This document shows positions 1 through 10,829 of a stretch of DNA of 64,000 nucleotides, piece after piece. The notes under the pieces were generated by a model. It was given only the letters and a program-made list of their open reading frames with translations. It was not told the origin of the DNA and did no database searches. The stretch's first letter is position 1, and each line of letters opens with the position of its first letter. Origin of the DNA: Otatea glauca (Eukaryota > Streptophyta > Magnoliopsida > Poales > Poaceae); the NCBI GenBank assembly GCA_036346275.1, contig CM070723.1:3162001-3226000 (forward strand), given 5' to 3'. The position numbers and the translations under genes are program-made.

Positions 1-1287
1 CCTTTCCAAATTTCGGTCTATGACTGTGGAGGGTTTGATGCGAAAGCTCTAGGTCCACGATTGTTCAACGTGGATCTCGACAGAATTTTTGAAAGCCACT
101 CTGCAATATCGCTCTGGTGATCTAATATATGCCTCCAATTTTTCTTCTCTCCTCTATCGTATGATGAAGTGGTCATTTTTCTAGTCTCCTTATCTCGTTT
201 GTTTGCAAATCTAGTCTTCTCTCGAACGGAATTGTATATTTAGCCCCCTACCACGGTAGCTGGGGAGGAACTCGAGAGCAGCGTGCTGCTGCGGACGACG
301 AGCGCTGGAGTAGTGACCTGTCGTGGCCAGCAAGCGCTAGAGACACGTTCCATGGTCGGAACGAAGCTAAATCTGCAATGATTCCCCAAGCACAAAAAAG
401 TGATAACTTATTGTATGATTCCCTAGTGCAAAAAACCATACCGCCTAAGTCCTGACCACACCCTACAGGTACGTCGATGTGCAATGCAACACAGGATGAA
501 TGGTACTAGGGTTTCTTCGCGCACCGGGCGTGGAGGGCGCGTGTGGACGGTCCGATCGTCGCTGTGATCGGACGGACTGAGCTTCTCAGGACGCCAAACC
601 AATTCGGGGAAACCTTGAGGGCCTCTACGGAAAGTTCCGGCTGCACCAAGCGTTGACTGTTCATACACGGGGTCCTCCGTAGGGGTCTTCGTGCGATTCG
701 ACAGAACCTGTGGGTTTTTTCGCAAAAAAAATGGCATGGAGGGCCTGGGAGGCCGGGGATTCTAGGCGGCATAATATATGTATGATTACCATAGAATGCA
801 TACTTCATTGTTGCAAATATAATATAAATAGTGTTTTTACGCTTTTCTTTCTAATATAAATTATACAAATCTTAAAACAAGTGAGAAAATAAATAATCAT
901 CATCTACCATTTATTCATACTTTAATATTTGTATAACTTTAAAAAAGAAATGCATAAAAGCAGCTCTGGATATAATTTTTGCTGCGTACGGACGCTGCAT
1001 GAGAGCCTGGTCGTTCTAGGTGTCAAACACAGTTACACGACAATAACGGCAGGCAGAAAACTTGCCAAATCATTGAAATCAATCGTTAGAACACAATACA
1101 GTAACCCATGCTTGTTTGAAAAGCTCAATGAATTGATCAAAATATTGAACTAAAATCCTAGCCTATCTGCGTGGATTGGACAGGATTTTAGGCTTACAAA
1201 ATAAAACCTTTTTGTGCACGGTGAACCCGCCACCGTACACGATACTTAGCCGAAGAACTCGCAAAAACTTGGTGGATCGCGAGGTGG
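1..1287. other. gene-free stretch upstream of the SDR array
   Basis: I see no supportable gene here. About 248-760 is moderately GC-rich and carries short open frames on the minus strand without recognisable motifs or splice logic. About 780-1150 is AT-rich. The final part, about 1150-1287, lies directly downstream of the stop codon of the minus-strand dehydrogenase gene and would contain its 3' UTR. Confidence 0.5.
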
Positions 1288-2408
1288 TCAGCGCGCGAAG
1301 ATGTTGGGTCGCTTCACCACCGTGTACGCGCCATCCACGACGAGGTTATGGCCGCTCACGTACTTGGCCTCGTCCGACGCCAGGTACACGGCCGCCCTCG
1401 CCACGTCCTCCGCCTCCAGCACCGCGCCGCGCAGCTCGCTTAGATCCTTCTCGATCATCCGCTTCCGCTCCTCGTCGCTCGACTCTGGGAGTAACTGGGC
1501 CAACGCGCCCATACCAAACGGCGTCGCGATGCCGTGCGGCGAGATGGAGTTCACCCGCACGCCGTGGCTCGCCAGCTCCCCCGCCACCGACCGCACCAGG
1601 CCGATCACGGTCGCCTTCGAGATGCTGTACGCGTGGGGCATGGCACCGCACCGCAGCCCTGCGATGCTGGCCGTGCACAGGATGCACCCGCTCTGGCGAG
1701 GGACCATCACGCGCGCGCCGTGCTTTACGCCGGCTAACATGGCCCTGGCGTTGATCGCCATCACGCGATCGAACTCCGCCAGGTTGAGGGAGCCCAGGGG
1801 GTTCGGGGCCATCGAACCGCTGATGCCAGCGTTGTTGTAGAGGACGTCGAGGTGGCCGTGGAGCGCCACGGCACGGTCCACGGCCGCGGCGACCTGCGCT
1901 TCGTCGGTCACGTCGCACTGCGTGTAGGTCGCGCGCGGGCCGAGCTGGGCGGCGACAGAGCGCCCGACGTCGTCCTGGATGTCGGCGAGGATGACCTTTG
2001 CTCCATTCTTGATGAACTCTGTCGCGGTCGCCTTGCCGACTCCACTAGCGGCGCCGGTGATCACGGCCACCTTCCCGGCCAACCTACATGCCCCACAATT
2101 CGGACAAAGTAAACTTAAAACCGGATGTTTTTCAAGCAAGAACGACAACAAGGGTGCAAGCTGGGGAAGAAACCTTTCAGAATTCGAAGACGTGGAGAGG
2201 TAGCTCGCGACGAAACCAGCCGTAGCTCTGCGCTGCCCCCTGCACCCGATTGGATTTCACTTTGCTCGGTTCAGTGTTTACTCTTTCCAAGAAGGGGAAA
2301 CCAACAAGTGTTGAAACAACAGAAAACTAACAAGCCACCGCAGAATATTGTGCATATGAGTGCTACTGACATCACGTACCTCAGAGCGATGTGCACTGCT
2401 CTGAACAT
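1288..2408 (-). CDS. short-chain dehydrogenase/reductase, momilactone-A-synthase-like (SDR copy 1)
   Basis: Classical SDR oxidoreductase, NAD(P)-dependent, likely acting on a hydroxyl or keto group of a terpenoid, phenolic or other small metabolite; the substrate cannot be read from sequence. Three exons with GT-AG junctions are inferred: 2380-2408 (ATG, MFRAVHIALR), 2174-2239, and 1288-2083 ending in TGA. The joined frame is open, about 296 residues. The long exon carries the Rossmann motif TGAASGVG, the conserved DVTDEAQV segment, NNAG, the catalytic Ser (CTASIAG) and YSISK (Tyr and Lys), and ends in a conserved VVDGAYTV region, all in family order. The N-terminal about 32 residues before LAGKVAVITG are Arg/Ser-rich without acids until the end, which suggests an organelle presequence (inference). 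Intron positions match copy 3. The substrate could equally be of the xanthoxin or secoisolariciresinol dehydrogenase type. Confidence 0.9.
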
Positions 2409-3683
2409 TGCGAGCAGATTGCGTGTTCTTGATTCCTCGTACTTCAATTCCTCCAATAGTCCGACTGCTTCACTCTGAGTTAGCTGTCTTACAAGGTTAC
2501 CCTGTGCGCAGAAGACCCTGACCTCGTTATGTATACTGCTTTTATTTCCCAGATTTTTTGTAGTTTCTGTTTTTTAAGGTATATTTCTCATCATCTGTGA
2601 GACTGTGACCACATGAAATTTCCTAGAAAGAAGATTTGTTGACCGGGAGCCAGCATTACAGGATAAGAGCCATATCAACACGCAAGCACTTGTCAAGAAA
2701 GTCGGCACAAGTCGAAGTACATTATGTAAACAGAAATGTGAAAGCTATAAGATCATTTAGCACAATTTGATTAAATCAAATAGCAATTTTTATATGTGCA
2801 GAAGTATAAATCATCTTTTATATGTGCAAAAGCACAAACCCACCTTAAGACATGTTAGTAACGCCTTGCATATCAATTTTTCTACAACGTCTTGCATATC
2901 AATTTTTCTCTCCTCTTTTTCTTTTTAATCTTTACACTTCCCTCATTGGTCAGAGAAGTTTCTGATCTTTTCTTTGTTGTATGTACTATTCATTTTGGAA
3001 ACTCCTCGCACTAAATACGCCAGTTTCCTTCATTTAAATACATTAGTTTCCTTCATTTAATATCCATTAATGAATGAAACCGAAGTTTTAATATCTATTC
3101 AATGACTGAATCTCATGCATGCATCAATACGTGCAGCACCAACTCTTTCATGCTGCAACCTCTAATTTTCAACACATATGAAACTGAAGCACCAAGCAAA
3201 GCACTACGACTACAATCTATTATTAGCACACAAATTATTTGTTACATTTTTTAAGAGAGAGGAGAGGGAATTACACCCATAGGTTCTCAATATTTTTAGT
3301 CTATCAACCATCACACTTAAACCTTTTAATTACAAGAACCTTTTTGTAATTTACATGGGCCATATTGTGTTAAAATAATTTTGTTTGGAGATGTGCTTCC
3401 ATGCTTTTCTTTTTTACAACTATACAAATATTAAAATATAAATGAAGAGTAGGTAGCGATTACACACCCCTACGCTTGCTGATTTGTGTAACTTATATTG
3501 CAAGAGAAATCATTGAAGCACTGCTCGTTTGGATATTAATACATAATTAATGAGATACAATGTTCCTATGCATTCGGCCATCTCTTTTGTTTTCAAAAAC
3601 ATTTACATGGGCTCTTTGGAAAAGAATAAGAAATAGTTGTTGCTTTGGCTTGGGAAACTTTAAACTTCACTGTTGGTGAGGCC
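2409..3683. other. AT-rich intergenic DNA upstream of SDR copy 1
   Basis: No gene is seen. The first few hundred bases should hold the promoter of the minus-strand dehydrogenase, but I find no convincing TATA box. Two short tandem duplications are visible: a 26-bp unit at about 2860-2910 (core CTTGCATATCAATTTTTCT) and a 24-bp unit containing GTTTCCTTCATTTAA near 3025-3060. The right end, about 3605-3683, is flanking DNA of the large Mutator-like element that starts at 3693. Confidence 0.5.
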
Positions 3684-3781
3684 TGTGGAGCCGAATTTTT
3701 TTTCTTTAATATTTATTTTTATTCTTTTTTTCAAAACTATGCGTCCGAATCAAATTTTTGCAAAACTATCGCCGTCGCCGT

Positions 3782-3801
3782 GTATGGGCGATCGCCCATA
3801 C
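3782..3801. repeat. perfect 20-bp palindrome near left end of MULE A
   Basis: GTATGGGCGATCGCCCATAC is a perfect palindrome centred on GCGATCGC. It lies about 90 bp inside the left terminus. A longer relative with the same core lies near the right terminus and degenerate relatives form an array at about 9050-9145. Such subterminal palindromes are candidate transposase binding sites (inference). Confidence 0.85.
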
Positions 3802-3954
3802 TGGCGATATGTGCCTCGCCGTCACAGAGCAAGCGGTAAAAAGTGAGCCGTTACTGTGGGCCCCCATCGCTCGAGGCAGGCGATCGCCGAGCCGAGGCGA
3901 CAGTGGCTTTGAAAGTCGCCTCGCTCGGCAGCAAAGCGATGATGAGGTATAAAC

Positions 3955-4070
3955 GAAGAGAAAAGAGAAAAGAGAAGGAGGAAGAAGAAGAGAAAGAAGA
4001 AGAAAAAAGAAGAAGAAAAAGAAGAAGAAAAAAAGAAGAGAAAGAAGAAGAAAAGGGGGAAAAAGTCGAT
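3955..4070. repeat. purine (GAA/GAAA) tract in MULE A
   Basis: The tract is almost entirely G and A, built on AGAAAAGAG and GAAGAAGAA words. It gives long open frames of Lys/Glu/Arg repeats that I do not consider coding. The equivalent position near the transposase end of MULE B holds the reciprocal pyrimidine tract (about 58690-58775). Confidence 0.85.
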
Positions 4071-4189
4071 TCGTCGTTTCTGTGAAGGTATTTTTTACAA
4101 ATTTTATAAATCTATTATTTAGGAATTTTACGATTTTGTAGTGTTTAGAAAATTCTGTAGGACTGTTTGTTATTAGAATTCTAATGTAG

Positions 4190-4970
4190 CATGTAATATT
4201 TAGTCGAATTTAGGATTGTGTAGCGTTTAGAACTTTAATGTAGTATTTAGTTTTTAAAAATTTGAGGACGGTATAGTATTAAGTACGTTACAAATTTAGT
4301 GTAGTATTAGAAATTTATTGTAGTGTTTAGAAAATTTAGGATTGTGTAGCGTTTATATTTTCTCGGATAGTGTTGTTTAGAAATTTACTGTCGCAGTTCA
4401 TATTTAGAACTTTAATGTACTATTTAGTTTTTAGAAATTTCAGGACTGTATAGTATTAAGTACGTTACAAATTTATTGTAGTGTTAGAAATTTATTGTAG
4501 TGTTTAGAAAATTTAGGATTGTGTAGCGTTTACAATTTCTCGGATAGTGTTGTTTAGAAATTTACTGTCGCAGTTCATATTTAGAACTTTAATGTAGTAT
4601 TTAGTTTTTAGAATTTTCAGGACTGTATAGTATTAAGTACGTCACAAATTTATTGTAGTGTTAGAAATTTATTGTAGTGTTTAGAAAATTTAGGATTGTG
4701 TAGCGTTTACAATTTCTCGGATAGTGTTGTTTAGAAATTTCTTGTCATGATTCATATTTAGAACTTTAATGTAGTATTTAGTTTTTAGAATTTTCAGGAC
4801 TGTATAGTATTAAGTATGTTACAAATTTATTGTAGTGTTAGAAAATTTAGGATTGTGTAGCGTTTACAATTTCTCGGATAGTGTTGTTTAGAAATTTAAT
4901 GTCATGATTCATATTTAGAACTTTAATGTAGTATTTAGTTTTAGAAATTTGAGGATGTATTGTATTTTAG
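4190..4970. repeat. ~177-bp tandem repeat array in MULE A
   Basis: The word GGATTGTGTAGC recurs at about 4213, 4339, 4516, 4693 and 4850, giving spacings near 126, 177, 177 and 157. Each unit also holds TTTCTCGGATAGTGTTG, TAGAACTTTAATGTAGTATT and GACTGTATAGTATTAAGTA. There are about four full or near-full copies, AT-rich, directly upstream of the transposase remnant. The array could serve as a subterminal binding or promoter region. Confidence 0.85.
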
Positions 4971-5299
4971 AGTAATATTTTTCCGTCGGACGTTGCAAAG
5001 CATGTCGGAGAAATTGTATTTCAAATATTTTATGGAGATGGGGAGATAGCACAGAGGCGGATGGGGTGGATCTATCATCATTTTCAAGAGTCGACAGGGC
5101 ATATGCGATCGAGCGATAGGACATCTGAGGTTTGTTGGAGTGGATGTCTCGGATGTTCGATTTGGATGCCCTGATCTGTTGATTCTTGGGTCGAGCAGAG
5201 TGAGCCGAGCGCAAGACCGTTTTACGGAGAGTTGATTCCTATTAACTCGGCGTCAACATGGAGGAGTTATGTTGGTTTTGCCGTAGAGCGGGGTTGGCG

Positions 5300-7560
5300 C
5301 TCATGTTGTTGGTCTGATGCTACCGGTAGCTCCATCGGTGTCGCAAGTTCGTGATGTCGGGGTGGACATTACGGCGGAGGGACATCAAATGTAGAAGGAT
5401 GCGAAGAGGAAGGCGGCGAGGAGCCCGAGACGAGGAGCACGAGGCCGACGGTGGCGAAGGGACCGGGGCGAGAGAGGCAGGTGGAGGCGCGATGGGTGGC
5501 CGACGAGGGGAGGAGGTGGAGGACATTGTTGACTGATGGAAGAGGAGGACCGTGCGGATGAGGAAGTCCACGATGGTGAGCACTCCGACGAGGAGGACAA
5601 CGCCCCGAGGTGCCTATCCACGTGCGTGGACCAATTACAATTTCAAGACCTAACGATGAATGAAGGAACATTGATGCATGGGAGTATCGTGAGAACGAGG
5701 TGACGAGGGCCATATATAAAGACAAGGAGGCTGTGATGGATGTGGTGAAATCTTGGGTAATGTCTCTCCGCGGCAATTGGGGTTGTGAAGTCCGCAAGAA
5801 GGACTACGACGTGAAGTGCGTAGTTGATTCGTGCCCATGGCGGTGCATACATACCGGCGGAAGTGGACGGACTCGGAAATGCTCCATAGTGATGGAGCAT
5901 AAGCTATGAATTGGAAGAAGCGGAGCGAGGACACCGCAATCGTCGTCCACTTGGGTGGCAAATGTGTTTATGGTCGGATCGTGGACAATCCCCATCTGCT
6001 GACCTCGATCTATTATCACGGTAGTGGAGGAGAGGTTTGATACAAGATTAGCTACGCAAAGGCATGGAGAGCAAAAGGACAGCTCTGGAAATACGGTTCG
6101 GGACGCACGAGGCTTCAGACGAGAATATTCCCACTTGCTCGGGCAATCGCACAAAGGAACCCCGGTACATCCATCGACCTTGCGGAGTTCCTGCGGGTGG
6201 TGCGTGCACCGGGAAGTGGGTATTGCGGCGTGCATTCTTCGCCTACAGGCGCATGCATAAATGCGTTAAACGCTGTCGCCGGTCCTTTGCATGGACGGCA
6301 CATTCCTCACGGGAAGTACAAGGGCGATTCTAGCTGCGATCGCGGTAGATGCCAACAACCGAGTTCTACGGTTGCGTTGGCATTCGTGGAGGGGAAACAC
6401 GGAGAGTGGTCTGGTTCCTTGAAAGAGTGAAGTGGCGGTTGTTCTCGACGGGTTCGATGTTTGTGTCATCCATGACCGACATGCGGGGTGCTAAGGGCGA
6501 TCGTGGATATGCAACAAGGGTCCGCCGTCGTGGGAGCGACAAAGTGGCGGATCGAGGAGCGGTGGTGCATGAGGCACATGGGTGCCAATTTTTCCGTCGA
6601 TTCGGGAACAAGGAGCTTATGAACATGTTCATGCGCTGTGCAAACAGAACCAACGGAGGAAGTTCGACGCGCTTTGGAAGACGTTGGACGAACTAACGAA
6701 GAAACAATCAATGGATCCGAGAGGTACCGCTAGTTCATCAAGGAACCCGATGGTGTACCATGAGCAAGGAGAGGACCCCATAGCCTTATGTGCGCTGCCG
6801 ACAGACCCCCCAAACATCCGGCGTAGGCCGGGTACCAGCATAAAGAGTTTCACCGATTGGATACGACATGAGCCTTTGGATAAATGGTCCCTTCTGCACG
6901 ACAAAGACGGCTCGCGTTATGGGATCATGACAACGAACTGGCGGAGATTTACAATCAGGTAATGAAAGGCACGGATGCCTTCCATCGTGGGTATAGTTGA
7001 GGGTGTCTTATTAGGGACACGAGATATTTCATTGAGCGATACAAGACCTCCACGGCATGTATGTCGGACAATCGATTGTCTTACTCAACTGTTGTGTCTA
7101 CCTACATGTCCAAGAAAACAAGAAAGCGCAGACACATCGGGTTACACCGAGAGTGGCGTGGAGCGGAGATACCACATGCACTGCGGTGACCGAGGTCGCA
7201 GGGTGCCACCGGAGAGGACTTCCCATCGTGCATACCCGAGCGGTGATTGCGAGTGCTCTGCCGAAACCACGCTGCTTTGCACTTGCCGTGCTCGCTGCGT
7301 CATTGCCGCACCGCCGAGACGCATCAATCACGTCGTCCGTTCGTCTCCCGCACTACTACAAGCGAGCGTTCTCAACACGTGGCATCACGAGGTGTACGGT
7401 ACCGAGTGGACGGATCGTTCACAACAGCCCCTCCGGACCATCGATGGGTACCGGACATCCGAATGTTGAAGTGAAGGTCGGACGTCGAAGGACAAGCGCG
7501 ATTCGAACGATATGGGCGAGTCCGAGGCGCGTTGCAACCGCGGATAATGTAATTTTCCAT
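5300..7560 (+). pseudogene. MULE A transposase (MURA-like), decayed
   Basis: Remnant of the DDE-type transposase of Mutator-like elements. Recognisable pieces in family order, all on the plus strand but in shifting frames: an N-terminal segment at about 5653-5908 (REN-EV, DYDVKCVVDSCPWR, the DNA-binding FLYWCH/MuDR-type region); the catalytic domain opening at about 6225-6400 (RRAFFAYRRMH, then MDGTFLTG-KYKG across frameshifts, and LAFVEG); TDWIRHEPLDKWSLLHDKDG and YGIMTTN at about 6855-6945; and a degraded SWIM zinc finger (NHAALHLPCS) at about 7260-7300. At least half a dozen frame changes and internal stops are needed to follow the homology, so no functional protein is made. Confidence 0.85.
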
Positions 7561-8154
7561 GTTGTTCCCATCTTATATTTTTCAATGGACCGGTAAGTTG
7601 TGATGTAAGTTGTAATGATCGATGTAATTTTCAATGTCTTTCGTAAGTTATTTTTCGCATCATGTAATTCTTGATGTACCGCTTAGTAGCTATGAGGATA
7701 ATGTAATTTCGACGTTGTGTGCCTCGTCGAACATGTCGTTGTCTTTCGTATGTTTGTAATATGAGTTTTTTGGCTCTCTGCACTTCGGTTGTATTGTTTG
7801 ATGAGTATGGTACAATTAGTTATTTCGCATTTCATTTTGTGTGCACATGTAATTCTTGACAAATTTGTTGTATTTGCTTTCTAACGAGCCACGATGGCGC
7901 GACCTTGCCTCGAGTGCTGGGCGTGACCGTCGATCGACCCACCGGTCTAGGTACTCCGCAGAAGAGAACCGAGAGCTAGGGACACTCCGACCTCGGGTGC
8001 CCAACGAGTCGCCGCATCGACCCACGCTGGGTTCCACGGTAAGTCGCCAAGCGCTTGTACTCTTTACGTACATGTACTTACCGTGAATGCAATTCTAACG
8101 ACGCATTGAACTACATGCAAAGTTGCGGCGGTGGCTTACTTCCTCTTTGTAGGA

Positions 8155-8890
8155 TGGTGGAGCGGTGGATCGCCCGTTAGCGGGTAAGGAGGTCCCGCGG
8201 TTGGCACGACCGGTCCTGGCGGCGCACTCGTGGACCGGTGGAGACCGGAGACGCACACGTTCCACCTTCCGTGCGGAGAGATGGCTCCGACGCTGCGGGG
8301 CGTGTCGTACCTCTTAGGCCTCCCTTGTGCGGGTCCAGCGATCGTGCCGCACGTTCCACTCCGCCGAGGGCGCGAGAGCGTCGGCGACGCAAAGACACCA
8401 CGCCGCCGCCCAAACACCTCGCCCTACCCCGGTGCCCGTCACACCCCCCGCGGTGCAGGGGGACGGTGGGCGACGAGGCTCCTTCGCCTCGCCCTACCCG
8501 TCGGTTCCTCGCTACGCTCCCACGCAGCAGCGGTGGGGACGATGGTGGGAGGCTCCTTCGCGTCTCGCCCTACCGCCGGTTCCTCGCTACGCCCCACGCA
8601 GCAGCAGTGGGAGCGATGGGCTCTGAGGCTCCTCGTCGCCCCGCGCCCAGCGAGACCCGAGGTGGTTTCGACGAGCCTTCGGCGACGAGTTCGACACGGA
8701 GGAGTACCTTTCGACCGACTACCTCGACCCTCTCGGCTCTCGGTGCGCCACCACAGGACTTGGCCTCGCCGCGCAAGACTACTCTACGCCGCACCGCAGG
8801 CCGGCCTAGGAGGACGTCCGTCGCCGTCGCCACTCACCTACCCCACGGGCCGATTAGGAAGCGTGGCGTGATTGACTTGTTGTACGGATG
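8155..8890 (+). pseudogene. plant mobile domain (PMD) gene remnant in MULE A
   Basis: The plus strand at about 8227-8345 reads VDRWRPETHTFHLPCGEMAP followed by TLRGVSYLLGLPC, which is the diagnostic core of the plant mobile domain (PMD/MAIL family), found in plant genes and in plant transposons. The remaining GC-rich stretch to about 8890 would be the Pro/Arg/Ser-rich C-terminal part, but it shows long open frames in several phases caused by high GC content, so I do not trust any single one. It lies downstream of the transposase and in the same orientation, as in MULE B. Confidence 0.75.
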
Positions 8891-9029
8891 TATTTTGTAA
8901 TGGCTTTACGTTCAAGAAGACATTGTATAACTCCCGAGTTAGTAACATGACAGCGTTATCACTATAAATTGTTCAAATCATTTATGCATTGCTTGCCTAT
9001 GCCACACGACGTGACAACACACCAATGTT

Positions 9030-9150
9030 TCGGTACACCTATCGCCTCTAGTAGGGGCGATCGCCCTAATGTGAGGCGATCGCCCTTACATGGGGCGATC
9101 GTCCAAATATGAGGCGATCGCTCCATACCCGGGCGATATCTGCCCTTTAT
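9030..9150. repeat. array of GCGATCGC palindromes in MULE A
   Basis: Five successive degenerate copies of the motif (A/T)GGGGCGATCGCCCTA occur between about 9040 and 9140, separated by only a few bases (for example AATGTGA, TTACAT, AAATATGA). The same core occurs at both element ends. The array sits between the PMD remnant and the zinc-finger remnant. Confidence 0.85.
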
Positions 9151-9221
9151 AACATTCGTTCTCACAAGCGGTCTCGCAAAGAATAGCGGGAGAAAGAATA
9201 CAGGGGTGAGCATCAATCGAA

Positions 9222-9790
9222 AATGCCGAGGCGTGCAAGTGCAAAGGGTAAGGGGAAGACAAAGGAAGAAGCAAGTGCATGCCCATGAATTTAGCGTACC
9301 AAGATCTCTTCCTACCTCGTGGGTCAGTAGCACCCATGTGTATGTGCGAAGATCTTTGCAGCTTGTCGCTCTTGGGAAATTTCAACTGGAAGAGGAGGTA
9401 TTGGAAGTGCCGCAACTTCGCCTTCGATCCCGGAGAAGAGCTGAAGGATCGCCGCATGGTAACAATCGTGACGGGGTTACATAATATTTGTGAATGAAAC
9501 TTTGCTAATTTACGTTTCATGCGGTCACCTCCGCCCTTTGTGTGAATTTGAGCGATGGTTTGATACGGAGATCAACCCGAGGACCAACGGCTTCTTGACC
9601 AAGCCAACCGGCAGGATGAGTTCACGTGGCGGTTTCAAGAACAACGCGATGCCGCACGCGAGGAGGCATGTAGGAAGGAAGCGGAGGAGAAGGAGGCCGA
9701 GAGAAAGGAAGCGAGAGAGGCGCGACGTGCGAGAAGCCCCCACGGAGGCATGGGCGAATGGGAAGTGGCCTCGAAGCACTCAATAGGCGT
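9222..9790 (+). pseudogene. GRF-type zinc-finger / coiled-coil protein remnant in MULE A
   Basis: A start at 9222 (MPRRASAKGKGKTKEE) is followed by a frame break. The next piece (about 9330-9450) reads CMCEDLCSL and RRYWKCRNFAFDP, the spaced C-x-C, C, C pattern of GRF-like zinc fingers known from plant MULE-associated proteins. After another break, LCEFERWFDTEINP (about 9537-9580) is followed by a segment whose best frame is rich in Glu, Arg, Lys and Ala, a likely coiled coil, ending near 9785. Likely a third accessory gene of the element; disrupted here. The family assignment rests on the cysteine pattern and its position, so it is moderate. Confidence 0.55.
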
Positions 9791-10600
9791 CTGGTGTTAA
9801 CTTTGGTTTTCTTTGTTCGTGGTACTCCTTTTAGTTTTAAGTCGTAATAAGCAGTCGGCCCAACCTTCAAGAGTATGCTCACCGTCCGGAGGGCTCGTAT
9901 ATGTCCTCTTGCTCCAGTTGTCCCAAATGATGTTATTTTCTCCATCGAGATAGGTTATAGCATTTTGGTTAAATCGATTTGATTTCATCGAGTTTTACCA
10001 TCGTTTGCGAAAGATACGGCAATTTTCATGTTTTACCGATTGCATGTTAGGACAACAATAAAATAGTGCACCTAAAGTGACATCTAAATATTTTTACATA
10101 ATTGTAACCTATGCAAGCCCAAAAATGCAACAAAACTGGTTCTCATCAAGTTTTGTGGTCGTTCGAACATTATTCTAACTGCTTGAACAATGAATGTTAT
10201 AAAGGGTTTAAACTAGCCATCTTTTATTCAAAATGCAATCATATTTAGATATTTTTGCAAAAATGAAGTGCATAAGGTTGTAGTAACTTATTCTATTTAT
10301 TTCATGAATTATGGATCAACACACATTATAATTCCTTCACAATCCATAGTTAGAGCCTAGCATTGAACTCAAATAAAAAAATTCTGCAAACAACACATGG
10401 ATTTTTATTTTACACTCTAATTCTTCATTCCAAAATTTAAATTTAGAAACAAGTTTCATTTAATTTGGACACTCTAGCAAAAGTTACGGGTTTATATTAA
10501 AAGCATATAGTAATTACAAAACAAAACTAAAAAGGCTCTGCGTCCGGCCGCCTGTCTCTCGGCGACGAGGGCCCCACCAACGACGCCGAACGGCGTTGAC
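9791..10600. other. AT-rich 3' non-coding part of MULE A
   Basis: I see no gene. The stretch is AT-rich and low in open frames, and leads into a short GC-rich segment (about 10540-10665) that carries the right-end palindrome and the terminal inverted repeat. Confidence 0.5.
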
Positions 10601-10619
10601 GGCAGAGGGCACCGATCGC

Positions 10620-10649
10620 CCGTGTATGGGGCGATCGCCCCATACACGG
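10620..10649. repeat. perfect 30-bp palindrome near right end of MULE A
   Basis: Perfectly self-complementary over 30 bp, centred on GCGATCGC at 10631-10638, with arms CCGTGTATGGG and its complement. It lies about 90 bp inside the right terminus, mirroring the 20-bp palindrome at the left end. Confidence 0.9.
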
Positions 10650-10829
10650 GCGACGGGGGGCATTTTTGTCATTTTTTTTTCGGACGCATAGTTTTGAAAA
10701 AAAGAATAAAAATAAATATTAAAGAAAAAAAAATTCTGTAGAGCCTAAACCAACATTACTCTCTTTGGGCCGCCCTAGCCGTAACGATCTATGTTACTGC
10801 CACAAGACCTACGGTACAAGTGACAAGTC

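Larger units (their letters stand above)
3693..10736 (+). mobile_element. MULE A: 7.0-kb Mutator-like DNA transposon
   Basis: Terminal inverted repeats are visible: the left end runs GAATTTTTTTTCTTTAATAT and on through AACTATGCGTCCG; the right end, read on the minus strand, gives the same sequence from 10736 inward with few differences for about 65 bp. The element is flanked by TGTGGAGCC (3684-3692) and TGTAGAGCC (10737-10745), a 9-bp target duplication with one mismatch, as expected for Mutator-like elements. Inside, in order: a palindrome, a purine tract (about 3955-4070), tandem repeats (about 4190-4970), a decayed transposase (about 5300-7560), a plant-mobile-domain segment (about 8155-8890), a palindrome array (about 9030-9150), a zinc-finger gene remnant (about 9220-9790), AT-rich DNA and a second palindrome before the right end. 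Every gene is frameshifted, so the copy is not autonomous. Confidence 0.9.

Noticed and set aside
1301..1918. Long open frames opposite to or out of phase with SDR copy 1
   Set aside because: Shadows of the GC-rich dehydrogenase exon; only the minus frame carries the Rossmann and YSISK motifs.
3843..4085. Lys/Glu/Arg-repeat open frame
   Set aside because: Simple purine repeat inside MULE A, no start context or homology.
8238..8900. Plus-strand open frame of about 220 codons in MULE A
   Set aside because: Overlaps the PMD core in a different phase; composition reflects GC-rich DNA. Only the phase with ETHTFHL is supported.
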